From positions 1 through 8,971 of the forward strand of contig JACCSF010000369.1 in assembly GCA_013813135.1 (NCBI GenBank): 8,971 bases of DNA, written 5' to 3'. The notes under the pieces were generated by a model that saw only the letters and a program-made list of their open reading frames with translations, had not been told where the DNA came from and did no database searches. The stretch comes from Thermoleophilaceae bacterium. Its GTDB lineage: Bacteria > Actinomycetota > Thermoleophilia > Solirubrobacterales > Thermoleophilaceae. Within the stretch, counting starts at the first letter, position 1, and each line of letters opens with the position of its first letter. The position numbers and the translations under genes are program-made. Positions 1 through 6,171 of the stretch are shown one piece after another.

Positions 1-172
1 CCAGCGCCGTCACCGCGACGCTGATCGGCACCCACGCCAGCTGGTACCAGTAAAAGAACGGCAGTCCGATGAGCTCCGGTTCAGCGTGGTTGTAGATCGG
101 CGGGATCAGCAGTCCCACGAGAGGGACCAGAAGAAGCCAGTACCACGCGCGACGCGAGCGATCCCGCTCCAT
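1..172 (-). CDS. DUF3311 family small membrane protein (N-terminal part)
   Basis: The minus strand reads from an ATG at 172 to the window edge, giving 57 residues of an unfinished protein. It opens with a short basic stretch (MERDRSRR), then a hydrophobic segment at about residues 9-26 containing WYWLLLVPLVGLL. A short loop IYNHAEPELIG and a second segment beginning LPFFYWYQLAWVP follow. The order PxxYN, then FPFFYWYQxxWVP, is the signature I know from DUF3311 proteins: two membrane spans, usually 60-80 residues. A GGAG sits about eight bases upstream of the ATG. In actinobacteria these proteins are often encoded just upstream of a sodium:solute symporter of the MctP/PutP type, so such a gene may lie to the left; that is inference. 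Molecular function is unknown, but a small symporter partner is plausible. Confidence 0.85.
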   Translation of the reverse strand, partial: MERDRSRRAWYWLLLVPLVGLLIPPIYNHAEPELIGLPFFYWYQLAWVPISVAVTAL

Positions 173-282
173 GGCCGCTCCGCTCGAACTTGATGCCGTG
201 CCGGCGCCCCTGCCGCTCCTTCAGTTGCGCGAGCCCATCTACGCGACCACTCACCGAGGGCTTCGGAGTTTCTGGGCGCATG

Positions 283-313
283 CGAAGGGCCCCGCACAAG
301 GCGGGGCCCTTCG
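283..313 (-). terminator. 13-bp perfect hairpin, likely terminator of the first VOC gene
   Basis: Bases 283-295 and 301-313 are exact reverse complements (13 bp, mostly G/C) around a 5-base loop, ACAAG. The hairpin lies 13 bases past the stop of the VOC gene at 327-698 and before the DUF3311 gene. No run of T follows on either strand, so it is a U-less, I-shaped hairpin of the kind often seen in high-GC actinobacteria, not a classic intrinsic terminator. Confidence 0.7.
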
Positions 314-326
314 AGCACGCGGGGGC

Positions 327-698
327 CTAGGAGGCGGACTGGATGACGCCGATCGTGTGACCCTCGGGGTCGTTGAACAGCCCGATTACCAGGCCCTCCA
401 TCACCTCGTCGGGCCCCATCATGCGGGAGCCGCCGAGGCTTTCGGCCTGGGCGAGCGCGGCCTCGGCGTCGGGCACCTCGACGTAGAACGTGACGTGGCC
501 GGTGTAGCCCTCGGGCGCCCCGGTGACGCCCCCTCCGATTCCGACCCCCTCGGAGTTGGTGTTGCCCTCGCGGGCGATGACCCCGTACTTCATCTGGTTG
601 TCGGAATCGATCTCCCAGCCGAACAGCTCGGAGTAGTAGCTCTTGAGCTTGTCTCCGTCCGTCCCGACGATCTCGAAGTGGACTACCGGCTGTCCCAT
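327..698 (-). CDS. VOC (glyoxalase/bleomycin resistance fold) family protein
   Basis: This 123-residue protein has the single-module VOC layout of two beta-alpha-beta-beta-beta units. The first runs from QPVVHFEIVG through KSYYSELFGWEI, and the second from GHVTFYVEVPD (residues 67-77) to FNDPEGHTIGVIQ at the C-terminus. Candidate metal-site residues are His7, His68 and Glu112. The Y-Y-x-x-L-F-G-W-E motif after the first strand is typical of the small stand-alone glyoxalase-like proteins common in actinobacteria, which are about this length. The ATG at 698 has a good upstream AGGAAGG, which fixes the start. Family membership is clear but the substrate cannot be told: VOC members include isomerases, dioxygenases and resistance proteins. 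A GC-rich inverted repeat lies just upstream and a hairpin terminator just downstream, so it may be its own transcription unit. Confidence 0.9.
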   Translation of the reverse strand: MGQPVVHFEIVGTDGDKLKSYYSELFGWEIDSDNQMKYGVIAREGNTNSEGVGIGGGVTGAPEGYTGHVTFYVEVPDAEAALAQAESLGGSRMMGPDEVMEGLVIGLFNDPEGHTIGVIQSAS

Positions 699-712
699 GG
701 TCCTTCCTCTCC

Positions 713-730
713 GCGCCGGCGGGCCGGCGC
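713..730. repeat. 8-bp perfect inverted repeat upstream of the VOC gene
   Basis: GCGCCGGC (713-720) and GCCGGCGC (723-730) are exact reverse complements separated by two G's. On the minus strand the repeat ends just before the AGGAAGG ribosome binding site of the VOC gene. It could be a terminator for upstream transcription, a hairpin affecting translation, or a binding site. It has no T-run. Confidence 0.5.
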
Positions 731-767
731 TTAGTCTTTGCCCCTAAGACCCCAATTCGGGCAGAGG

Positions 768-839
768 CTAGTCGGTGGTCGGGAGGCCCTCGAGTGACTC
801 GCCGGTCTCCAGCTTCAAGACGCCGGCCACGATCGGCGG
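768..839 (-). other. Unrecognised coding-like tail of 23 codons
   Basis: Directly after the stop of the MFS remnant, another minus-strand frame reads PPIVAGVLKLETGESLEGLP then TTD and TAG at 770-768. Nearly all of its codons end in G or C and the text looks protein-like, while the other frames here do not. There is no credible start and I do not recognise the family. It may be the end of another lost gene, or chance in GC-rich DNA. Confidence 0.25.
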
Positions 840-840
840 G

Positions 841-1011
841 CTACGCGGCTTCGGAGTACGACCTCCGCTCGGCGTCGCCGGGCACCTGTGCCGCCGGCTG
901 CCGCTGCGGGCGCAGCACCGCGACGGCGACCACGATCGCGCCGACCACCAGCGCCGCACCGATGAGGAAGGCGACGTGGTATCCGCTCGTCAGCGCGGAG
1001 GCGGCAGCGGT
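841..1011 (-). pseudogene. C-terminal remnant of a DHA2-type MFS transporter
   Basis: On the minus strand, the codons immediately after the stop of the neighbouring VOC gene read TAAASALTSGYHVAF, then LIGAALVVGAIVVAVAVLRP, then a polar tail ending SYSEAA and TAG at 843-841. The ALTxGYHVAFLxGAAL pattern with a final hydrophobic helix and basic cap matches the last transmembrane helix and tail of EmrB/QacA-like (14-helix, drug:proton antiporter) proteins. Only about 56 codons survive, of roughly 480-500 in a full transporter, and there is no start codon or ribosome binding site. It lies in the same frame as the VOC gene and is separated only by that gene's TGA. This fits a large deletion that joined the VOC gene to the end of a transporter gene. 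It cannot encode a working transporter. Confidence 0.75.
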
Positions 1012-1248
1012 TCATGAGCGCGGCGCCTGGGCGATCGAGAGTACGTTGCCGTCGGGGTCCTTGAAGTAGGCGACCTTGGCGTCTCCCTCGAACGTGGCGA
1101 TGCCCTTGGCGTCTGTGACGATTCCGGGCTCCTCGTATTGCTCGAAGGCGACGCCCTTGGAGGCGAGCTCGCCCTCGTAGAAGGCCCTCGCTCGCTCCAT
1201 GTCGGACACGGCCACGGCCGCGCCCACCTTGTATTTGCTCAAGCTCAT
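1012..1248 (-). CDS. VOC family protein lacking its central part
   Basis: This 78-residue reading frame begins MSLSKYKVGAAVAVSDMERA and ends KDPDGNVLSIAQAPRS, both typical of a glyoxalase-like VOC subfamily normally about 125 residues long. After the first helix (RAFYEGEL) the text jumps straight to ASKGVAFEQYEEPGI, which in relatives sits after the middle strands and second helix. About 45 residues are therefore missing without breaking the frame. Half the beta scaffold and probably a metal ligand are gone, so I doubt it folds as an active enzyme. I prefer the ATG at 1248: AAAGGG lies nine bases upstream, whereas an in-frame ATG at 1257 directly abuts that ribosome binding site. Family members also start at the MxLSxYKVG position. 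The stop abuts the MFS remnant. Confidence 0.7.
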   Translation of the reverse strand: MSLSKYKVGAAVAVSDMERARAFYEGELASKGVAFEQYEEPGIVTDAKGIATFEGDAKVAYFKDPDGNVLSIAQAPRS

Positions 1249-1300
1249 CTGATCCATCCCTTTCGGAGTCTTCCCAAATGACCCGGCGAGGCGGCAAAGC

Positions 1301-1905
1301 TCATCGGAGCCGCAGCAGAGTGACCTCTCGGTCCGGCGGGGCCCGCAGGCGCTTTGCCCAGGACGAGCCGGACGCCGCGACCTCGGCCGGCGTCGCCTCG
1401 CGTGCCTCGACGAGGGTCAGGCCGTGGCGCGCGTAGGCGGCGTCGAGCTGATGGCGTCCGGGGATGGCCGGCATGCCGTCGCGCGGCATCACCGAGACGA
1501 GCGCCGTGGCGGTTGCGCCCGGCGCCATCAGCCGCGCCACGCCGCCCAGGACGGCGTCGTCGTGGCCGAGGAGGCCGCGCAGGAGGGATCCCCATGGGAA
1601 CGTGATCGTGAGCGAGTGCGCCAGGCCGTGCAGCGCTTACGGTGGGTGCTGGGCCGCGGCCACCACGAACAACCGCGTTCGGCAGCGCGTCGCGGCGGGA
1701 GGCTTTCCGCGAGGCGACCGTCATCCCGGAGGCGTTCGCGTCGACCAATGACGAGCGTTTCGGGGTGAGCGGCCGCGGCGGCCAGCACGTGCCGGCCGTC
1801 GCCGGTGCCGAGGTCGATCGCCACCCGGGCGTAGCGCTCTCGGAGGCGTCAGCCGTCGTCTACGTCGAGCTGGCGGATGGTGCGGCCTTCGACCACGCGA
1901 AGCAT
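1301..1905 (-). pseudogene. Degraded 16S rRNA (adenine-1408) methyltransferase-like gene (KamB/NpmA family)
   Basis: Reading across minus-strand frames recovers an almost full-length class I SAM methyltransferase of about 200 codons. It begins MLRVVEGRTIRQLD, then RYARVAIDLGTGDGRHVLAA (SAM motif I), VDANASGMTVASRKA, FVVAAAQHPP, LTITFPWGSLLRGLLGHDD, and ends near ASGSSWAKRL...LLRLR. The FPWGSLLRG and SSWAKRL motifs point to the KamB/NpmA group, whose known members methylate A1408 of 16S rRNA. Four lesions break it: TGA at 1849-1851 after codon 18, a frameshift near 1745 that leaves one G where the GG-x of 'IGVD' should be, another frameshift near 1671 before FVVAAA, and TAA at 1637-1639 where a glutamate codon is expected. 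Its start lies 13 bases after the cupin stop, so it was probably cotranscribed. A product restarted at GTG 1824 would still be truncated. Confidence 0.85.
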
Positions 1906-1918
1906 GCCACTCAATGTA

Positions 1919-2389
1919 CTAGCCGCCCTCGCCGTCGTAGTAGTCGACGGCGCTGGAGCGCCGGACGATCAGGTCCTCGGCCTTGTCGCCGGTCCAGACG
2001 GCGACCTTGCCGCTGTCGGGGTAGGCGGTCGCCGTCGGGGTGACCACCGTGGACCACATCAGCACGCGGATCGGCTCGTCGCTCTCGTTGAGGATCTGGT
2101 GGGCGCCGGTGGGACCCATGGGGAAGAAGCTGACGTCGAAGGGTGCGAGCAGCTCGCTTCCCTCGGGGGTGCGCACGGTCGCGCGGCCCGCCAGCACCAC
2201 CACCCACTCCTCCTCGCCGTACTCGTAGTGGTAAGGACACACGGACTGTCCAGGCGGCAGCTCGTACACGGTGGCGCCACTCTGCTGAGCCCCCAGCTCG
2301 GGGCCGAACCGGAACATGCCCGAGCGGAAGCCCTCCGCGTCGGCCGGGTCGTAGGTGAAGGTGGGATCGGAGATGCTCACTTGCCGCAT
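1919..2389 (-). CDS. Single-domain cupin protein
   Basis: This 156-residue protein has both conserved cupin motifs. The first runs from Gly47 through PYHYEYGEEEWVVVLAG (52-68): His54 and Glu61 are kept, but the usual second histidine of HxH is Glu56. The second is FPMGPTGAHQILN (89-101), with Pro90, Gly92, His97 and Asn101. The fold is a beta-barrel that normally binds a metal through three His and one Glu. Here the metal site is His54, Glu56 or Glu61, and His97, so metal binding may be altered. Similar actinobacterial cupins with PYHxEYGxEEW are usually annotated without a substrate. The YPDSGKVAVW segment near residue 130 is also typical of that group. The ribosome binding site before ATG 2389 is weak. 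The methyltransferase relic starts 13 bases after the stop; the PGPGW gene ends about 150 bases upstream. Confidence 0.88.
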   Translation of the reverse strand: MRQVSISDPTFTYDPADAEGFRSGMFRFGPELGAQQSGATVYELPPGQSVCPYHYEYGEEEWVVVLAGRATVRTPEGSELLAPFDVSFFPMGPTGAHQILNESDEPIRVLMWSTVVTPTATAYPDSGKVAVWTGDKAEDLIVRRSSAVDYYDGEGG

Positions 2390-2460
2390 GGGCGGATGGT
2401 GCCATGCCTACGGGCCCTTGCCCCCCGAGCAGCTCCAACTCGACCATCTCCCAGTCCTCC

Positions 2461-2484
2461 CGAGGGCCAGCGCGGGGGCCCTCG
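2461..2484. repeat. Inverted repeat between the PGPGW and cupin genes
   Basis: CGAGGGCC (2461-2468) and GGCCCTCG (2477-2484) form an 8-bp stem with an 8-base loop. It sits in the 147-base gap after the PGPGW stop (2537) and before the cupin start (2389). It may end the bio operon transcript, although no T-run follows. I see no other clear signal in this gap. Confidence 0.35.
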
Positions 2485-2536
2485 AGATCGGCGGCCGCCG
2501 CGGCCTTCCCGTAACGGGCGACTCGGCTCACTGGAG

Positions 2537-2956
2537 CTAGAGCACCGGCACCAGCGGGATGTCCCAGAGGATCGCCGCCGCAACGAAGCCGCCGAGTGCG
2601 AGCACGCCGACCACTCCCGCCGCCACGCGCTGGCCCGTGGTGGTGCGCTCGGCGCGCGCCGCCGCCCGCTCGCCCCACACGATCGCGCGCTCGAGCAGCC
2701 GCTCGGCCCGCTCGAACTCGAGTGCCAGCAGGCCGAGTCCCACGAGGATCGTGGCGATGCCGGGGCCGGGAACGCCGGGGCCGGACATCACGATGCCCGC
2801 CAGCACGAGCAGGACGCCCAGCATGACCACGCCGGCCCGGTGCACGATGTGGCGCTGCTTGTGGCGCAGCTTGCGCTCCCGCAGCCTGCGGATCAGATCG
2901 GGGATGTCGTCCGGATCCGGCCCGGGGCGCGAGCCGAGGTACTCCTGGTCGCTCAC
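2537..2956 (-). CDS. PGPGW-type (TIGR02611-like) small membrane protein
   Basis: This 139-residue protein has a charged N-terminus (about 1-40, ending KLRHKQRHIVHR) and a first hydrophobic segment near 41-58. A turn SGPGVPGPG (58-66) leads to a second segment ATILVGLGLLALEF (68-81). A charged amphipathic stretch rich in Glu, Arg and Ala follows (82-110), then a last hydrophobic segment near 111-130. The VPGPG turn followed by xLxGLxLLALEFxxAxRLL is the mark of the PGPGW family, about 120-140 residues and of unknown function; Ile replaces the usual Trp. I take the GTG at 2956 as start because it overlaps the bioD TGA (GTGA), the usual sign of translational coupling. Upstream GTG codons in the same frame would extend it into bioD. 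The coupling places it in the biotin operon, though no role in biotin metabolism is known. Confidence 0.8.
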   Translation of the reverse strand: MSDQEYLGSRPGPDPDDIPDLIRRLRERKLRHKQRHIVHRAGVVMLGVLLVLAGIVMSGPGVPGPGIATILVGLGLLALEFERAERLLERAIVWGERAAARAERTTTGQRVAAGVVGVLALGGFVAAAILWDIPLVPVL

Positions 2957-3636
2957 GAGGACCACGGTAACCACTCGTCGAGGGGGAGGTGGGAACCGGC
3001 CTCCGCGAGCGACCCGGGGTCGGTCGCGGGCAGGCCGGCGACGGGGACGCCGGCCAGACGCTCGACCGTCGCCCGGTTGGAGAGCTCGATCGGCTGCGGC
3101 TCGCCTGGCCAGGGCGTCATCACCACTCCGGCCACGCTCAGGCCGGCGGTCCTCGCCGCCCCGACCGTCAGCAGTGAATGGTTGATCGTGCCGAGACCGG
3201 TGCGGGCCGCAATCAGCAGCGGCAGGCCGAGGTCGAGCGCAAGGTCTCGCACCAGGTAGCCCGGCGTGATCGGAACGAGCAGACCGCCGACCCCCTCCGC
3301 GACGAGCACTCGGTCGTCGCCCGCCGCCGCGCGAGCCACGTCCAAGAGCCGCGCGGGCTCGATCGTCTCGCCGGCCAGCTCCGCGGCGTAGTGCGGCGAC
3401 AGCGGCAGGTCGAAGCGGTAGGGGGCGAGCTGCTCCGGCGCCTGCCAGGCGCCGGCGGCCTGGGCCAGCAGCTCGTGGTCGCGGGGCCAGTCGGCGGGCG
3501 GCTCGTCCATGCCGGTGACCACGGGCTTGAAGGCGGCCACCTCCTCGCCGCGCGCCACAAGCGCCGCACACACGGCGGCGGCCACGACGGACTTGCCGAC
3601 CCCGGTGTCGGTGCTTGTTACGAAGAGCCCGCGCAT
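2953..3636 (-). CDS. bioD: ATP-dependent dethiobiotin synthetase BioD
   Basis: BioD closes the ureido ring of dethiobiotin from 7,8-diaminononanoate, CO2 and ATP in the cytoplasm, the penultimate step of biotin synthesis. The 227-residue protein matches the usual length. It begins MRGLFVTSTDTGVGKS, a P-loop with Lys15 and Ser16 (Ser8 and Ser16 replace the more common Gly and Thr of GTDTGVGKT). FKPVVTG gives the substrate-binding Lys37, and Asp53 lies where the metal-binding Asp is expected. VAEGVGGLLVPI (112-123) is the conserved EGxGG segment. An ATG at 3636, just before the P-loop strand, is the natural start. Its ribosome binding site is weak, but the gene begins only 13 bases after the bioF stop. 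The longer frame starting at 3702 adds residues overlapping bioF and is not credible. The stop overlaps the start of the PGPGW gene. Confidence 0.96.
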   Translation of the reverse strand: MRGLFVTSTDTGVGKSVVAAAVCAALVARGEEVAAFKPVVTGMDEPPADWPRDHELLAQAAGAWQAPEQLAPYRFDLPLSPHYAAELAGETIEPARLLDVARAAAGDDRVLVAEGVGGLLVPITPGYLVRDLALDLGLPLLIAARTGLGTINHSLLTVGAARTAGLSVAGVVMTPWPGEPQPIELSNRATVERLAGVPVAGLPATDPGSLAEAGSHLPLDEWLPWSS

Positions 3637-3649
3637 CCGGGCCCGCGGA

Positions 3650-4885
3650 TCAGGCGGCGTCGGCCAGGACGTCGAAGACGCCGGACCGGCCGAGCGTCGC
3701 ACCGGCCTCCCCCAGGGCGACGGACTCGCGCGCCGAAGCGGGGATCGCGGCCGCGAGGACGCGCCCGGCCTCGCGCAGCTCCGATTTCGTGTGCGACGCC
3801 ATCACGGCGAGGCGCAGTCGCGAGGTGCCCGCCGGTACGGTGGGCGGCCGGATCGCCTGCGCGAACACGCCGCGTTCCAGTGCCCGCTCGGAGGCGGCCA
3901 TCGCGGCATCGGCGTCGCCGACGATCAGCGGCACGATCGGCGTCTCGCCGGGCTCCACCGGCAGCCCCGACTCCGCCAGCGCCTCGCGCAGCACCGCCGC
4001 GTTGCGCCGCAGCTTCTCCACCCGGCGTGGCTGCTCGCGCAGCAGCTCGAGGGCCGCAATCGCGGCCGCCACCGCTGGAGGCGACAGGGCGGTAGAGAAG
4101 ATCAGCGTGCGCGCCGTGTTGATCAGGTACTTCGACATCGGCTTGTCGCACAGCACGTACGCGCCATAAGAGCCGAGCGCCTTGCCGAGCGTGCCGACGA
4201 TCACGTCGACCTCGTCTTCGAGGCCGTACTCGGCCACCAACCCGCGGCCGCCGGGGCCGACGCAACCGGTCCCGTGCGCCTCGTCGACCATGACTCGCGC
4301 GTCGTGGCGCTGGGCCAGCTCCACGATCTCCGGCAGCGGCGCCGTGTCGCCGTCCATGGAGAAAACTCCGTCGGTGACGATCAGCGCGCCGCGTCCCTCC
4401 GCCTGGCGCAGCCCCCACTCGAGGTGATCCACGTCGCAGTGGTCGTACACGAAGGTCTCGGCGCGCGAGAGGCGGCAGCCGTCGACGATCGAGGCGTGGT
4501 TGAGGGCGTCGGAGAAGACGACGTCACCCTCGCGCGCGAGCGCCGACACCACGCCCGCGTTGGCCAGAAAGCCCGAGCCGAACAGGAGACAGGCCTCGGC
4601 TCCCTTGAACCGCGCCAGCTGCTCCTCCAGGCGCCGGTGGATCGTCATGTTGCCGGAGATCAGCCGCGAGGCGCCGGAGCCGGCGCCGTAGCGCATCGCC
4701 GCCTCGGCGGCGGCCTCACGCACGCGGGGATGGTCGGCGAGGCCGAGGTAGTTGTTCGAGCACAGCAGCAGCACCGGGCGCCCGTCCAGCAGCACGCGCG
4801 GGCCCTGAGGCCCGGAGACGCAGCGCAGCTTGCGGTAAAGACCGCGCTCGCGGATCTCGTCGAGTCGCTCCTCGATCTCGTTCAT
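3650..4885 (-). CDS. bioF: 8-amino-7-oxononanoate synthase BioF
   Basis: BioF is the PLP enzyme that condenses a pimeloyl thioester (CoA or ACP) with L-alanine to give 8-amino-7-oxononanoate. The 411-residue protein shows the alpha-oxoamine synthase landmarks: LCSNNYLGLADHP (41-53), YGAGSGASRLISGN (66-79), the PLP-stacking His130 in NHASIVDG, VMVDEAHGTG with Asp201 and His204, and GTLGKALGSYGAYV with the PLP lysine Lys235. The end PPTVPAGTSRLRLAVMASHT is also typical. It is about 25 residues longer than E. coli BioF, mostly in a C-terminal tail after position 380. The ATG at 4885 overlaps the bioB TGA (ATGA), so translation is probably coupled. A longer frame reading back to 6112 is only an open shadow of bioB. 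The family includes 2-amino-3-ketobutyrate CoA ligase and serine palmitoyltransferase, but the bioB and bioD neighbours settle the call. Confidence 0.96.
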   Translation of the reverse strand: MNEIEERLDEIRERGLYRKLRCVSGPQGPRVLLDGRPVLLLCSNNYLGLADHPRVREAAAEAAMRYGAGSGASRLISGNMTIHRRLEEQLARFKGAEACLLFGSGFLANAGVVSALAREGDVVFSDALNHASIVDGCRLSRAETFVYDHCDVDHLEWGLRQAEGRGALIVTDGVFSMDGDTAPLPEIVELAQRHDARVMVDEAHGTGCVGPGGRGLVAEYGLEDEVDVIVGTLGKALGSYGAYVLCDKPMSKYLINTARTLIFSTALSPPAVAAAIAALELLREQPRRVEKLRRNAAVLREALAESGLPVEPGETPIVPLIVGDADAAMAASERALERGVFAQAIRPPTVPAGTSRLRLAVMASHTKSELREAGRVLAAAIPASARESVALGEAGATLGRSGVFDVLADAA

Positions 4886-6090
4886 GCCGCCTGCGATCCT
4901 CGGGAGCCTTCGCCTTCCGGTGTCCTCGGGTCTCGAGCATCGACTTGGACCACGTCGGGGAAGGTGTTCTCTGAGCCGTCGGGGCGGGGCGGCACAGAGG
5001 TCTTCTTGCGGTGGCGCAGCTGCACCGCGGGGTTCCAGAAGTTGGCTTCTTCCTGCGAGTCGATCAGATCGTCGACCGGCGTGCGCGGCGTGTCGCCGTC
5101 GAGCCAGCCCGAGCGGTTGTCGGGACGCGGGTTGGCGCCGTTGTCGGGCTGGCGCGCGACGTTCAGCCCGAGCTCCTCGAACATCGCGCGGTCGTCGTCC
5201 GGCTCGGAGCCGAGCGTGGTCAGGAAGTTGCCCATCATCACGCCGTTGATGCCGGCCTTGACGGCCAGCGCGTGCAGCTCGCCGAGGTTCTCCACGCGGC
5301 CTCCGCAGAGCCGGAACAGCGCGCCCGGCAGGATCAGGCGGAAGATGGCGATCCACTTGACCGCCTCCCAGGGGTCCATGTACTCGCGGTCGCCGAACTT
5401 GGTCCCAGGCCGCGGGTTGAGCATGTTGATCGGCACGCTGGTGGGATCGATCTTGGCCAGCTCGAAGGCCATCTCGACGCGCTGCTCGGGCGACTCGCCG
5501 AGGTTCAGGATGCCCCCGACGCACGTCTCCAGCCCGGCTTCCTCGACGGCCGCGATCGTGCGCAGCCGGCCCTCGTAGCGGACGGTGGTTGAGACCTCGG
5601 GGTAGTAGCTCTCGGCGGTCTCCACGTTGTGGTGGACCCGCTGGATGCCGGCCTCCTTGAGCTGTTTCGCGCGCTCCACGGACATGTGCCCGATCGACGC
5701 GCAGCGCTTCAGGTTCGTGTGCTCGGCCACCAGCCGGGCCCCGTCGAGCACGTTCTGGAGGTCGCGCTTGGACAGCCCCTGTCCCTGGGTGACCATGCAG
5801 AAGCGGTGGGCCCCGGCGGCCTCGGCGGCGCGCGCGTGCTCGAGGATCTGGTCCGGCGTCATCATCGCGTGCATCGGCGTATCGGCCTCCGCGAAGCGCG
5901 ACTGGGCGCAGAAGCCGCAGTCCTCGGCGCAGCCGCCGGACTTGGCATTGACCAGCGAGCACATGTCCGTCGAGTCGCCGAAGCGCTCCACGCGCACCTG
6001 CCAGGCGCGCTCGATGAGGGCCTCGATCTCGGCATGGTCTTCGACCTGCCCGAGCCGGAGCGCCTCTTCCTGGGAGATGAGCGGCGGCAC
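4882..6090 (-). CDS. bioB: Biotin synthase BioB with C-terminal extension
   Basis: BioB is the radical-SAM enzyme that inserts sulfur into dethiobiotin, the last step of biotin synthesis. The radical-SAM cluster motif is NAKSGGCAEDCGFCAQS with Cys54, Cys58 and Cys61. The expected ligands of the second iron-sulfur cluster are Cys98 (RFCMV), Cys130 (RCASIG), Cys190 (ETCVGG) and Arg260 (FRLCGGR). HHNVETAESYYPEV and VPINMLNPRPGTKFG are further BioB landmarks. The NAKSG and MVTQGQG text resembles the Bacillus-like branch more than E. coli. At 402 residues it exceeds the usual 320-350. The extra is a Cys-free polar tail from about 312 that includes FWNPAVQLRHRKK. I accept a GTG start at 6090; the ribosome binding site is poor, but no in-frame ATG lies nearby upstream. 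It overlaps bioF by four bases. Confidence 0.96.
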   Translation of the reverse strand: MPPLISQEEALRLGQVEDHAEIEALIERAWQVRVERFGDSTDMCSLVNAKSGGCAEDCGFCAQSRFAEADTPMHAMMTPDQILEHARAAEAAGAHRFCMVTQGQGLSKRDLQNVLDGARLVAEHTNLKRCASIGHMSVERAKQLKEAGIQRVHHNVETAESYYPEVSTTVRYEGRLRTIAAVEEAGLETCVGGILNLGESPEQRVEMAFELAKIDPTSVPINMLNPRPGTKFGDREYMDPWEAVKWIAIFRLILPGALFRLCGGRVENLGELHALAVKAGINGVMMGNFLTTLGSEPDDDRAMFEELGLNVARQPDNGANPRPDNRSGWLDGDTPRTPVDDLIDSQEEANFWNPAVQLRHRKKTSVPPRPDGSENTFPDVVQVDARDPRTPEGEGSRGSQAA

Positions 6091-6171
6091 AGAGACGGAA
6101 AGTAGTTTCCATGTCGGACGGAGCGGGCCGGTGCCTCGGGCGTAGACGACTGCGATGGGGGTCGGGGACGG

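Noticed and set aside
171..734. A 187-codon plus-strand frame over the first VOC gene
   Set aside because: It is the antisense shadow of the VOC gene, reads through the terminator hairpin, and has no protein-like motifs.
1911..2678. A minus-strand frame running from the PGPGW gene over the cupin
   Set aside because: It covers two better-supported genes in other frames. A GTG at 2531 could start it, but the text soon becomes an Arg-rich shadow of the cupin.
1877..3259. A 460-codon plus-strand frame
   Set aside because: It is antisense to cupin, PGPGW and bioD and has no domain or ribosome binding site.
2537..3571. A 344-residue version of the PGPGW protein
   Set aside because: The first ~205 residues are an Arg/Gly/Ala-rich shadow of bioD; the GTG overlapping the bioD stop gives a protein of normal family length.
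3509..5578. A 689-codon open frame on the plus strand across bioD, bioF and bioB
   Set aside because: It lies wholly antisense to three clear biotin genes, its product is Arg/Ala/His-rich with no recognisable domain, and such open antisense frames are expected where minus-strand codons end in G or C.
3650..6112. An 820-residue frame that looks like a fusion upstream of bioF
   Set aside because: Only the last 411 residues are BioF. The upstream half is a low-complexity shadow of bioB, and the ATGA overlap at 4882-4885 gives the true bioF start.
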